In this document: positions 53,226 through 61,421 of the stretch, one piece after another
Numbering within the stretch: position 1 is the first letter of the stretch
Layout of the letters: each line of letters opens with the position of its first letter
Source of the DNA: Oceanospirillum linum
GTDB lineage: Bacteria; Pseudomonadota; Gammaproteobacteria; Pseudomonadales; Halomonadaceae
NCBI RefSeq assembly: GCF_900182785.1
Contig: NZ_FXTS01000004.1
Span: forward strand, 294,540-358,539
DNA length: 64,000 nt
Reading direction: 5' to 3'
Position numbers and translations under genes: made by a program
Notes under the pieces: model-generated
What the model saw: the letters and a program-made list of their open reading frames with translations, nothing else
What the model was told of the DNA's origin: nothing
The model's database searches: none

Positions 53226-53262
53226 CTCACTCTTGGCCAAAGATATTATCAGGAGTTTCGTT

Positions 53263-53736
53263 ATGACCCCGGGAATCCGTCAGGCGAAAAAAGCCGGTAT
53301 TCCATACGAGATCAAAGAGTACACACACGATGCAGGTGCCGAGTCTTACGGCGGCGAAGCCGCCACTGCACTGGGTTTATCAGAAGATCTGGTTTTTAAA
53401 ACCCTGATGGCAAAAAGTAATGACGGCAAACTGGCCGTCGCCGTAGTACCTGTATCCGGCATTCTGGATCTTAAGGCGCTGGCGAAAGCCTTTGGCTGTA
53501 AGAAGATGGAGATGGCGGAGCCGGCACTGGCGGAGAAAACCTCCGGCTATGTGGTGGGCGGCATCAGTCCGCTAGGGCAGAAAAAACACCTGCCGACCTT
53601 TATCGATGCCAGTGCTCAAACGCTTGAGGTTATGCATGTCAGTGCCGGTAAACGTGGCCTTGAGATCGCACTCAAACCGGACGACCTTCTGGCTCTGACA
53701 AATGGCAAATGGGCCAGCATAGGCAAAGCAGACTAA
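53263..53736 (+). CDS. YbaK-type aminoacyl-tRNA deacylase
   Basis: A 157-aa cytoplasmic protein of the YbaK/EbsC family, which removes Cys wrongly loaded on tRNA-Pro. Family words are AAKAAGI-like RQAKKAGIPYEIKEY, GLSEDLVFKTLM (with the conserved Lys) and GYVVGGISPLGQKKHLPTFID. AGGAG lies 7 nt before ATG 53263; the open frame from 53233 adds ten residues not typical of the family. A long terminator follows. Confidence 0.9.
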   Translation: MTPGIRQAKKAGIPYEIKEYTHDAGAESYGGEAATALGLSEDLVFKTLMAKSNDGKLAVAVVPVSGILDLKALAKAFGCKKMEMAEPALAEKTSGYVVGGISPLGQKKHLPTFIDASAQTLEVMHVSAGKRGLEIALKPDDLLALTNGKWASIGKAD

Positions 53737-53737
53737 C

Positions 53738-53814
53738 CCCTCGTCGTCAGCTCCAATATCAGGTGGCCGCTATCAGCGGATACCCGATATTGGAGCCCAC
53801 GACAGAGGGTTTTT
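53738..53814 (+). terminator. Long-stem terminator after the ybaK-like gene
   Basis: Nested stems GTCGT/ACGAC (53743-53747, 53799-53803), GCTCCAATATC/GATATTGGAGC (53750-53760, 53786-53796) and CCGCT/AGCGG form an extended hairpin, followed by T5. Confidence 0.7.
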
Positions 53815-53831
53815 ATATCTGAGATAGCGCG

Positions 53832-54296
53832 TCAGAACGCATACATCACACGCAAGCGCGGCACAAACCAAGGCTCTTCTTTACCTGTCGATGGATTCCG
53901 CGGACCATACAGCATCTGTACATCACCGGAAACAACCCAGTTTGTGGATGGTGTAAACTCATAGCCCATGGCCCCTTCGATGTAGAGGCGGGTACTGTTA
54001 TCGATATCCAGCAGTGCCCCAACCTGCATAAAAGAACCGTAATAGTAACGCTGGTTATATACTTTATAATCCACGCCTACCAGGTAACGGTCGTCTTTCT
54101 TAGCCAGGTCCACAAACAGGGCATCCTCACGGCCCAGAGCTTTCTGGAATGTCAGGCTGGCCATGCCGCCATCCTGCACCGGATCAAACCAGCGAATCAG
54201 ATCAGTCCCTATGGCATAATCCGTTGCGGCGGCGGTGGCTGTACCGGAAGTAATAAACGCAGCGACCAGCGTACAGGCACGCAACAAGTTCTTCAT
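53832..54296 (-). CDS. Small secreted beta-rich protein, probable outer-membrane barrel
   Basis: A 154-aa protein. A signal peptide (about 1-23, ending ATA-AAT) is followed by amphipathic strands (YLVGVDYKVYNQRYYYGSF, RLYIEGAMGYEF) and a final Phe (RVMYAF), the outer-membrane C-terminal signature. Likely a small eight-strand barrel; no family assigned. Divergent from the DUF501 gene. Confidence 0.7.
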   Translation of the reverse strand: MKNLLRACTLVAAFITSGTATAAATDYAIGTDLIRWFDPVQDGGMASLTFQKALGREDALFVDLAKKDDRYLVGVDYKVYNQRYYYGSFMQVGALLDIDNSTRLYIEGAMGYEFTPSTNWVVSGDVQMLYGPRNPSTGKEEPWFVPRLRVMYAF

Positions 54297-54378
54297 TATT
54301 CGCTTTCCTATATTTTCTGAGTCAAAATAAATCGTCTCTGGATCATAACCAGATAACTTTGAGTCAAGAGAGTTCTTT

Positions 54379-54406
54379 TTGGTTCAAATTTGCCAGCCAT
54401 TATACT
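54379..54406 (+). promoter_or_regulatory. Sigma-70-type promoter of the DUF501 gene
   Basis: TTGGTT (54379-54384), a 16-bp spacer and TATACT (54401-54406) lie 49 bp upstream of the start. Confidence 0.5.
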
Positions 54407-54454
54407 GGAAAGCGGCCTCCAAACGCAGTAAAGACTGAGTGGATAAACAGATAG

Positions 54455-54976
54455 ATGTACCAAAAAACAGATATAACACCAACCCCAGCATTAATTGACA
54501 AAATTGAGCAGCAGATAGGTCGCGCCCCCCGAGGGATTCAGGCAATAAGTGCCACCGATAGCCTAGGCACTCCTCTGGTCGTTCGCATGCACTCCATCGT
54601 AGACAAAAAACCTTTCCCGACACTTTATTGGATGACATCAGAACTACTGAAAAAGGAGATCAGCCATATTGAGGCCAGGGGTGAGATTAAAGCACTGGAG
54701 GAGCGCCTGATCGAAGACCCTGAGTTTCTGGCTCAATATCATGCCAGCCATCAGGACTATATTGACCAGCGGTGGCATTACATGTCACCTGAAGAACAGG
54801 TATTTGCTGAACAGGCGGGCTTCGTTAAGCTGCTGAAAGAAAAAGGGGTTGGAGGTATAGCCAACTGGGATACTGTTCGCTGCCTTCATACTCAATATGC
54901 CCACCACCTCTGCGGCTACAATGTTGTTGGTCAGTGGATGGATGAAACGTTTGCTATCGCTGACCTGATCCCTTAA
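54455..54976 (+). CDS. DUF501-family protein
   Basis: A 173-aa soluble cytoplasmic protein with the DUF501 signature: QIGRAPRGIQAISAT, PFPTLYWMTSELLKKEISHIEA and GVGGIANWDTVRCLHTQYAHHL. Conserved Cys/His in the last segment (C-L-H, H-H-L-C) suggest metal binding, but the function of the family is not known to me. Ends before a strong terminator. Confidence 0.85.
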   Translation: MYQKTDITPTPALIDKIEQQIGRAPRGIQAISATDSLGTPLVVRMHSIVDKKPFPTLYWMTSELLKKEISHIEARGEIKALEERLIEDPEFLAQYHASHQDYIDQRWHYMSPEEQVFAEQAGFVKLLKEKGVGGIANWDTVRCLHTQYAHHLCGYNVVGQWMDETFAIADLIP

Positions 54977-55008
54977 TGCTAAGGCGGTGCGATATCTGCC
55001 CACAAACG

Positions 55009-55036
55009 AAACAAGGCAGCGACTGCTGCCTTGTTT
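55009..55036. terminator. Terminator between DUF501 and PilZ-like genes
   Basis: AAACAAGGCAGC (55009-55020) pairs with GCTGCCTTGTTT (55025-55036), a 12-bp perfect stem with loop GACT; shared by the convergent genes. Confidence 0.88.
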
Positions 55037-55041
55037 ATATT

Positions 55042-55392
55042 TTAACGGGCTCCAATTAAGTTTTCACGCGCTCTTATATAGTCGTCAATAAACGCCTGAT
55101 CCGCCTCGCTAATCTTCTCAATCATCACATCCAGCCCATAAGAGTAGCCATTTGAAAGCAAAATCGAGCTGCGTATCAAGCCAACAACGACTAAGACTTT
55201 TTTGACCCCCTCATGCAGCGCTGACACTTCAACTTTTACTTTCTCACCTGCCTTCAGATTGTACTCACTCTCGATATGCAGGTGCTTAGCAGAAAGACTT
55301 AGCGTCCGAGCCAGAAACTGCTTATGGCCTACCCGTGTCAGGCGCACCTTCCAGTGAACACTGACAGGTTTCTTCGGTTGTTTTTTCTGCAT
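55042..55392 (-). CDS. PilZ-like small protein (tentative)
   Basis: A 116-aa soluble protein with a basic start (MQKKQPKKP) and a beta-barrel-like pattern: VRLTRVGHKQFLARTLSLSAKHLHIE, then a final helix SEADQAFIDDYIRARENL. This resembles a PilZ domain, but the RxxxR and DxSxxG cyclic di-GMP motifs are not clear, so it may not bind the nucleotide. The window holds a diguanylate cyclase far away. Tentative. Confidence 0.5.
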   Translation of the reverse strand: MQKKQPKKPVSVHWKVRLTRVGHKQFLARTLSLSAKHLHIESEYNLKAGEKVKVEVSALHEGVKKVLVVVGLIRSSILLSNGYSYGLDVMIEKISEADQAFIDDYIRARENLIGAR

Positions 55393-55576
55393 GTCGCCTA
55401 CCAGTAACTAAAAAACTAACCGCTATTATGCTCAAGCAGAGTGAAAACTCAAAACAGAAATCATGCATTAAGCCTTATTCTAAATAATTCTAAGCAATCC
55501 CCTGCTAAAAGGTGCTTTCTGGTAACAAAAATATTAAATTGCCCGTCTGAAATTAAAACGATAATGAGGTTTTACT

Positions 55577-55690
55577 ATGTATTTTGACGCTGCAGTATTC
55601 GCTGGCTTGGCCGTTGTTGGTGGCTGTCTGGTGATTTCATATTTCGGTATTCGCTTTATCCGTAGCAATATCCTGAAAGATGCCGAATAA
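55577..55690 (+). CDS. 37-aa membrane protein resembling cbb3 oxidase subunit CcoM
   Basis: A 37-residue frame with GAGG 7-8 nt upstream: MYFDAAVFAGLAVVGGCLV, then a helix to about residue 28 and a charged end. It has one transmembrane span. The start (M-aromatic-F-D-x-x-V-x-A-G) resembles what I recall of CcoM, the small extra subunit of Pseudomonas cbb3 cytochrome oxidase. It is followed at once by a terminator, so it is a monocistronic gene. Resemblance unverified. Confidence 0.65.
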   Translation: MYFDAAVFAGLAVVGGCLVISYFGIRFIRSNILKDAE

Positions 55691-55702
55691 GAAATAATAT
55701 CT

Positions 55703-55729
55703 AAGGGCTTGATTCATCAGGCCCTTTTT
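55703..55729 (+). terminator. Terminator of the 37-aa membrane protein gene
   Basis: GGGC with TTGA/ATCAG wobble pairing and GCCC, followed by T5 (55725-55729), 13 bp after the stop. Supports the small gene. Confidence 0.8.
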
Positions 55730-55832
55730 CTGAAGCTCTACACGGCTCAAGCACCTGCAACAGCCCCTCCTATCCCATAGCAACCGCATCAGAGTGACTG
55801 TAGAAAGGGTGAAATAAAAACGGCCTGAAATA

Positions 55833-56312
55833 TCAGACCGCTGCGGTTAATTCGAAGGTGCGTTGTAACATTCGGGCATCAGGTCCTGCCCTATGGCGAT
55901 CAATGTTCAAATCCAGTGCAACCTGCTGCTTAACCTGCCCCCAAATAGTGGTTTGTTTCTCGGTTAACAACTTGCTTAGTGTTTCCAACCGAAACAACTG
56001 TGACAAACCAGCATGGTAAAAAAGTAACGATAGCCAAGTACTGTCAAAACCCCAGCTGTCGGTATAAACCACTTCACCCCGTAGCTCATCGTTGAGTTTC
56101 TCGGCAACTTCGCGTGCCGACCGCCCATCCTCCAGCAATTTAGCCCGAGGAATACCATGAACCAGCTCAGCACTGTCATCCCAGTGTTCCCACTCGGGCT
56201 CAGGGCGGATCAGGCAGGAGAATACGCTACCGTCAGGGCGAGCAAAACCTACTTCAATCGGGTAACTTCCCCGACCAAACCCTGAAGCTTCAACGTCAAT
56301 AATATATGGCAT
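55833..56312 (-). CDS. DEDD-family 3'-5' exonuclease
   Basis: A 159-aa cytoplasmic nuclease domain of the RNase T / DNA polymerase epsilon type. Exo I is IIDVEASGFG (Asp6, Glu8); Exo II lies around YTDSWGFDSTWLSLLF; Exo III is HRAGPDARM. The GRGSYPIEVGFARPDGSVFSCLI wording matches a stand-alone exonuclease group. Substrate unknown. ATG 56312 is preferred by family resemblance; TTG at 56339 adds nine polar residues. Confidence 0.83.
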   Translation of the reverse strand: MPYIIDVEASGFGRGSYPIEVGFARPDGSVFSCLIRPEPEWEHWDDSAELVHGIPRAKLLEDGRSAREVAEKLNDELRGEVVYTDSWGFDSTWLSLLFYHAGLSQLFRLETLSKLLTEKQTTIWGQVKQQVALDLNIDRHRAGPDARMLQRTFELTAAV

Positions 56313-56458
56313 CTGATTCTGCTTATCGTTTGTTGTCAAAATTCACTCGTCCCAGTTTGCGGACCCAACCACTTGGACAACCAGTACACATCCGCTGTGC
56401 ACCTCGCACACGGCATCTGAATTAAATATAAACAGCAAGCCGTGTGCCAATAGGCAGA

Positions 56459-57025
56459 TTATAGATTCAAAGAGAGGTTCATGCCATTTGCCTTTTCCAG
56501 GCTATGCCGGGTTTTTCTCTCCCAGTATTCGGACTGATCCGGGTTAATAGCCAGACCTAACTCGCCTTCGGTGCAGGCCTTTGCCATGCGGCGACAGGCT
56601 AAGGGATGCCCCTGCTCCGCAGCACGAACAAACCAACGTACCGCCTGTTCAGAACTTCTTTGCAGATGGCCATAGCCCATCTCAAAGATACACCCCATCT
56701 GGTACTGAGCCTTGATATCACCTTGACGGGCAGCATCCAGCAGATAGTTTACCCCTCGGCCCTTGTCCAGCGGTGAGATCCCGCGGAAATAGAGCAGATG
56801 GCCATAAACGGAAAGAGCCTTAAGATGGCCTTCATTAGCGGACTCTTTAAACAGCCGCATCACCCATTGATGTCTCAGTCTCGAGTGGCGCAGCACCGAA
56901 GAGTGAAACAGTTTCTCAGCCAGCAAAAACTTCAGCCGGGTCATAACGCCAATTTGTTCAGACATAAGCAACCACAAAATACTTTGGTTTATTTTTAACT
57001 GAGCAGTCAATTTTCGAGCCGGCAT
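56459..57025 (-). CDS. Sel1-repeat protein
   Basis: Up to 188 aa. Two to three Sel1/TPR-like repeats: KALSVYGHLLYFRGISPLDKGRGVNYLLDAA, then IKAQYQMGCIFEMGYGHLQRSSEQAVRWFVRAAEQGHP and LACRRMAKACTEG. These form helical scaffolds for protein contact. No signal peptide is clear. Start uncertain: ATG 57025, 56965 and 56944 all lack good ribosome sites. Confidence 0.75.
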   Translation of the reverse strand: MPARKLTAQLKINQSILWLLMSEQIGVMTRLKFLLAEKLFHSSVLRHSRLRHQWVMRLFKESANEGHLKALSVYGHLLYFRGISPLDKGRGVNYLLDAARQGDIKAQYQMGCIFEMGYGHLQRSSEQAVRWFVRAAEQGHPLACRRMAKACTEGELGLAINPDQSEYWERKTRHSLEKANGMNLSLNL

Positions 57026-57369
57026 TCTAACACTGTGCGCTTAAGTAACAAGGCTACAAAATATGTTTATCGATACAAAACGAGTAAAATACTCACACCA
57101 TGGCAAAAAAACCGTTACACCTCATTATTTTCTTTCCACTCATAAACAGAAGCGATGGCTCTCCAGCAAGGCCAAACCAACACACTATCAGTGTCTGAAT
57201 AGTAAGCTATATTTCAGAAGCTCATGGCAGGTCCCATAATCAGCCTGATTAAAATGCCGCAAGCATCCGAATATATTTATTGATAGCATTGCCCTGAGGG
57301 GGAAAACCAACACCTTTTCAGGCCGTACGATACAGCCCTCGCCTATCTCAACTATATACAGGAGGCCTT
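57026..57369. other. Intergenic region without visible gene
   Basis: 344 bp between divergent genes. No open frame above 20 codons with a ribosome site, no strong hairpin and no clear promoter seen, apart from GGAGG just before the TTG at 57370. Confidence 0.4.
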
Positions 57370-57813
57370 TTGCTTACTTTCTGGATTGCTCTGGCATTAA
57401 CCGCCGGTGCTTTTATGCCAGTTCAATCAGGCGTAAACAGCACACTGGCGCTTCATAGCTCAGGTGCCATATGGGCATCACTCATCTCATTTGTTGTTGG
57501 TACTGTGGCACTTTTCATCGTTGTTATCGCTGCACGCCAACAGTGGCCTGAAGTATCAAGCCTGAAAGAAGCTCCCTGGTGGGCCTGGACCGGGGGTTTA
57601 ATGGGAGCACTTTTTGTCGCTACCTCAGCCTTCCTTGCTCCCCGGCTGGGGGCCGCCACAATGATAGCGTTGTTTGCTGCGGGCCAGCTCGTTATGTCTC
57701 TGGTTCTGGATCATCTTGGCTGGGCAACCTTTCCGGAGCACAATATCAATCTTTGGCGGATCCTGGGTGTGCTGATGTTATTTGGCGGTGTGCTCCTGAT
57801 TCGCTTCAATTAA
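57370..57813 (+). CDS. DMT-superfamily protein, YdcZ type
   Basis: A 147-aa inner-membrane protein with five membrane segments, the half-size YdcZ (DUF606) member of the drug/metabolite transporter group. Family words: GAFMPVQSGVNSTLA, PWWAWTGGLMGALFVATSAFLAPRLGAA and RILGVLMLFGGVLLI. TTG start at 57370 with GGAGG 5 nt upstream. Works presumably as a dimer; substrate unknown. Confidence 0.85.
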   Translation: MLTFWIALALTAGAFMPVQSGVNSTLALHSSGAIWASLISFVVGTVALFIVVIAARQQWPEVSSLKEAPWWAWTGGLMGALFVATSAFLAPRLGAATMIALFAAGQLVMSLVLDHLGWATFPEHNINLWRILGVLMLFGGVLLIRFN

Positions 57814-57828
57814 CGTCAGCGTAAAATA

Positions 57829-57858
57829 CAAAAAAGGGTGCCTTAAGCACCCTTAGCA
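57829..57858. terminator. Terminator between YdcZ-like and EamA genes
   Basis: AAGGGTGC (57834-57841) pairs with GCACCCTT (57847-57854), loop CTTAA. The A7 run on the left makes it mainly a minus-strand terminator; a looser T-rich stretch (CTTTT) serves the plus strand. Confidence 0.8.
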
Positions 57859-57870
57859 TCTTTTCCATTA

Positions 57871-58779
57871 TCAGGCTCTTGCGCGAGCAATCACAGTTGC
57901 CAGCCAAACCCCCCCCAAAATCAGTAGGAAGCCACTGATATGGAAACCTCGCAAGGGTTCTCCAAGGAAGAGAATTGCCATCGCCATACCAAAAGCCGGC
58001 ACCAGATGAATAAACTGACCCGCTCTTGCAGCGCCCAATTCAGAGATCGCTTTATTCCAGAACAAATAAGAAAGAATCGATGGAAAGATACCAACATAAA
58101 GGACGCTACCAACAGAGATCCAGCTCAATGGCATAGCTCTCCCGGAGAAGGTTTCATAAAGATAGAATGGAAACAGCACCACGACGCCAATCAGAACCGT
58201 AAGTGCAAAAAAGCCAAAGGGGCTCAACCCATCAGGTCGCAACCTTAATAGGCTGGAGTAGATCGCCCAGCATAGCACGGCCAAAAGAATCCAGGCTGTC
58301 CCGACATTCAGAAAGTCCATTCCAACAATCGCGGACGGGCTACCCTCTGTCACCACCACCACCACGCCAAACAACGAAATCATCATTCCAGCCCCCTGCA
58401 GCAGGGTGACCTTTTCACGAAAAAATAACCAGGAGATAACCAGAATTAGCACCGGACAGGCCGATTGCAGCAAAATACTATTGCTGGCAGGGGCGGTCTG
58501 CAGTCCAATATAAATAAGCGTATTAAAGCAGGCCACACTAAAAACTGAGAGCGTCAGTAAAATCGGCCAGCTGTTCCGAATCACATGTCGTGATTCTTTC
58601 CAATGAGGAATAGCAAAGGGCAGAATAATGGCTAAAGCAGTCAACCAACGCCAAAAACTCAGCCCGATAGGAGGCACATCTAAATGTACCGCCCGGCCAA
58701 GAACAAAGTTCCCGGCCCAAAACAGAGTTGTCAGTAACAATAACCAATAAGGTGAAACGGATAACACGCGCTGAAACAT
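57871..58779 (-). CDS. EamA/DMT-family exporter
   Basis: A 302-aa inner-membrane protein with ten predicted helices in two EamA repeats (about 10-140 and 155-295). Typical words: WAGNFVLGRAVHLDVPPIGLSFWRWL, LLQSACPVLILVISWLFFREKVTLLQ and AARAGQFIHLVPAFGMAMAILFLGEPL. Family members export amino acids or other metabolites; substrate unknown. Confidence 0.9.
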   Translation of the reverse strand: MFQRVLSVSPYWLLLLTTLFWAGNFVLGRAVHLDVPPIGLSFWRWLTALAIILPFAIPHWKESRHVIRNSWPILLTLSVFSVACFNTLIYIGLQTAPASNSILLQSACPVLILVISWLFFREKVTLLQGAGMMISLFGVVVVVTEGSPSAIVGMDFLNVGTAWILLAVLCWAIYSSLLRLRPDGLSPFGFFALTVLIGVVVLFPFYLYETFSGRAMPLSWISVGSVLYVGIFPSILSYLFWNKAISELGAARAGQFIHLVPAFGMAMAILFLGEPLRGFHISGFLLILGGVWLATVIARARA

Positions 58780-58917
58780 AGTCGATCCCTTGCCATTTGT
58801 TCAGCAAGGATGTTAACCGATAACAACATGCACGCCTATGGAGCGAATTAATCAGGGCACCACGACACCATAAACTCCGATGACAGAAATGACCTCTGAT
58901 TCCAATGATATTTTTTA

Positions 58918-61122
58918 TTAGTGCATCACTGAGGAGTTCCGGACAGAGTAAGCCGAAACAGATGCCTGAAGCTCAGATGCCAGGGCTTCAATATTATGCC
59001 CCAGCCCATTGAGAGCATGTGCTTCACTGGCAGTCTGCTGTACAACATCATCAATTCGACGAATGTTAGCATCAACCTCCAATGCAATCTGAGACTGCTG
59101 CTCTGCAACGGTCGCAATCTCAACACTGCTACTATTGATCGCGTGTACCATATCATTGATAGCTTCAAACGCATCACCGGAACGAGTTACTGTCCCGACG
59201 CTGTTGTCCGCCAACTCATGACCGCCCCGAACCAGAGTTACTGCACTCTGTACACGATTTTGCAGCTCCGTAATCGTTTCCTGAATACTGCGTGTATAGC
59301 CTTGTGTCTGCTGGGAGAGAGCCCGAACCTCATCGGCAACCACCGCAAAACCACGGCCGGCTTCTCCTGCACGCGCGGCCTCAATAGCCGCATTTAATGC
59401 CAAAAGGTTGGTCTGGTCTGCCACCCCCTCAATCGTTTCTAGAATCTGAGTGATCGCCCCGGCCTGAGACTGCACCTGTTCCGTAACGTCATAGACCGAT
59501 GCAATTCTCTCAGCCAGCATGTGTATATCCCTGACGCTTTCCTTCACCAGATCATGGCCGCTACTGGACTGAATTGTTGCTTCTTCCGTTTGCTGCGAGG
59601 TTTCTTTAACACTGGCAGCTAATTGTTTAACGGCAGCAGAAAGCTGAGTAATTGCTGTCGTAATCTGCAAACTTTGCTCTTGCTGCTGCGTAACCCCAGC
59701 ATCAAGCTCATCGCTGGCTTTAGTCATCTCTTTTGCATAGCCATTCAATTGAGTCGATGCAGACTTAATATCACCAATCGCCCTCTCATAACTATCAAGA
59801 AAAAGGTTGAAAATAGCCCCCAGGCGCTCAAACTCACTACCTCGATCAACACTTACCCGGCGAGTCAGGTCTCCATCTTTAATAATAAATTGCATCGCAT
59901 TCTGCATGTCTAACAGAGCAGAACTGGCACCATGCTCGCTGACATTCAGCCCACGCTCTTCATCTTCAGGCGGAACCCGCAAAACACCAAAAGCTTTCAG
60001 TAGTGCAAAAGCCAGGTAACCAAGACCAAATCCCCAAACAAAGACAGTAAATACACCCGTCAACTGAACCATTAACTGATCGATAACACTACCATTGACT
60101 AATGCCGCCTCATCTGCAAAAAACACCAGCAGGATAGTACCCAAAGCACCGCAAACACCGTGTGCAGCAACCACATTAACCGGATCATCAACCCGCATAA
60201 TATTCAGGATAATCCACTCCGCGAAATAAAGTGCCGCACCAGCAGTAAAACCGATAGCGACAGCTCCTGCGGGCTCGACAACAGCGCAGCCCGCAGTAAT
60301 AGCAACCAACCCACCGACAACGCCGTTAAGCAATTTTTCTACATTGATCTCACGACGTTCATGCATCACCATAGAGATAAAGAAGCAACTTAAACCAGCG
60401 GCACCAGCTGATAGCATCGTGCTGGCAATAATCTTAGCGATACTGGCATCGCCGGTCAGAGTGCTCCCGCCGTTAAAGCCAAACCACCCAAACCAAAGAA
60501 TCAGAACTCCCACCACGGCAAGAACCAAACTATGCCCCTGAATCTTTGTGATCTTCTTGTCCTTACCAAATACACCCAAACGGGGCCCTACGACTACGGC
60601 ACCCGCTAACCCTACCCATGCACCTAACGAGTGCACTACTGTAGAGCCTGCAAAATCGATCATGCCTTGCTGTGCCAGCCAACCATCAGCATTCCAGATC
60701 CAGTGCCCGGAAATCGGGTAAATCACACAGGTTGTGAATACAGCAACCAACACATAAGCAAGAAACTTAGTACGCTCTGCTACAGCACCGGAGACAATTG
60801 TTGCAGCAGTACCCGCAAAGGTTGCCTGAAAGGCAAAAGAAGCAAAATCACTGGCCTCTGTCATACCTGACAGAGCAAAGCCTGATGTGCCAAAAAAACC
60901 TCCCGAACTCACCCCGAACATAATGGCGTAGCCCACAGCCCAGAAAGCCAGTACCGAGATAATAAAGTCCGTTATATTTTTGATCGCAACATTGATACTG
61001 TTTTTAGCCTGAGTCAGCCCTGACTCCAGTGCGGTGAACCCCGCCTGCATAAACATCACCAATGCAGCGCAGACCATGACCCAGACCAGATCAAGATTAC
61101 TTTGCACACTTGCAGCATCCAT
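58918..61122 (-). CDS. Ammonium channel fused to a methyl-accepting chemotaxis domain
   Basis: About 734 aa. Residues 1-385 form a full Amt/Rh channel with 11 helices. Pore residues match AmtB: Phe102, a Trp at 141 or 143 (HWIW), Asp156 and His164 (IDFAG..VVH), Phe216 and Ser220 (WFGWFGFNGGS) and second twin-His His321 (AAHGVCG). The Amt tail (VPPEDEERGLNVSEHG) is kept, then a partial HAMP-like linker (DGDLTRRVSVDRGSEFERLG) leads to an MCP signalling domain with tip DQTNLLALNAAIEAARAG near 570-590. No CheR pentapeptide and no glnK beside it. ATG 61122 is preferred to GTG 61131. Probably an ammonium receptor for taxis. Confidence 0.95.
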   Translation of the reverse strand: MDAASVQSNLDLVWVMVCAALVMFMQAGFTALESGLTQAKNSINVAIKNITDFIISVLAFWAVGYAIMFGVSSGGFFGTSGFALSGMTEASDFASFAFQATFAGTAATIVSGAVAERTKFLAYVLVAVFTTCVIYPISGHWIWNADGWLAQQGMIDFAGSTVVHSLGAWVGLAGAVVVGPRLGVFGKDKKITKIQGHSLVLAVVGVLILWFGWFGFNGGSTLTGDASIAKIIASTMLSAGAAGLSCFFISMVMHERREINVEKLLNGVVGGLVAITAGCAVVEPAGAVAIGFTAGAALYFAEWIILNIMRVDDPVNVVAAHGVCGALGTILLVFFADEAALVNGSVIDQLMVQLTGVFTVFVWGFGLGYLAFALLKAFGVLRVPPEDEERGLNVSEHGASSALLDMQNAMQFIIKDGDLTRRVSVDRGSEFERLGAIFNLFLDSYERAIGDIKSASTQLNGYAKEMTKASDELDAGVTQQQEQSLQITTAITQLSAAVKQLAASVKETSQQTEEATIQSSSGHDLVKESVRDIHMLAERIASVYDVTEQVQSQAGAITQILETIEGVADQTNLLALNAAIEAARAGEAGRGFAVVADEVRALSQQTQGYTRSIQETITELQNRVQSAVTLVRGGHELADNSVGTVTRSGDAFEAINDMVHAINSSSVEIATVAEQQSQIALEVDANIRRIDDVVQQTASEAHALNGLGHNIEALASELQASVSAYSVRNSSVMH

Positions 61123-61173
61123 AAAACACACCCTAAACGAAGTATTTCACTATTTTTTGATGCGTTTACCAAA

Positions 61174-61188
61174 GCAAGACCTATGCCT
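61174..61188 (-). promoter_or_regulatory. Sigma-54 promoter of the Amt-MCP gene
   Basis: Minus strand AGGCATAGGTCTTGC: GG (-24) and GC (-12) are exactly 10 bp apart. The -12 TTGCTTT matches well; the -24 differs from TGGCAC at two positions. It lies about 52 bp upstream of the start. Confidence 0.65.
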
Positions 61189-61284
61189 ATAGCTAAAACA
61201 GAAATATCAACCAAGCTCAAGCAATCAAACTAAACATTGAAACCAAACAAACTTAACGATCCAGATGAAACAACTTTGTCATAC

Positions 61285-61320
61285 GCACCAAATAGTCTCA
61301 CAGATAAAATAAACGCACCA
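61285..61320. promoter_or_regulatory. Two NtrC-like half-sites upstream of Amt-MCP
   Basis: GCACCA occurs at 61285-61290 and 61315-61320, exactly 30 bp (about three turns) apart, 110-145 bp upstream of the -12 element. The second continues as CGCACCA-TTTC-AGGT, resembling the NtrC pattern TGCACCA-N4-TGGTGCA on one side. Right half-sites are poor. Confidence 0.5.
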
Positions 61321-61421
61321 TTTCAGGTCAAAACAACACTGAAACATGCTCTGGTTTTTTAACCACCCATCCGCTAGTGTAACCGCTGACTTCCCTATGA
61401 TTCCGGCTTCAGGTAGAACCT

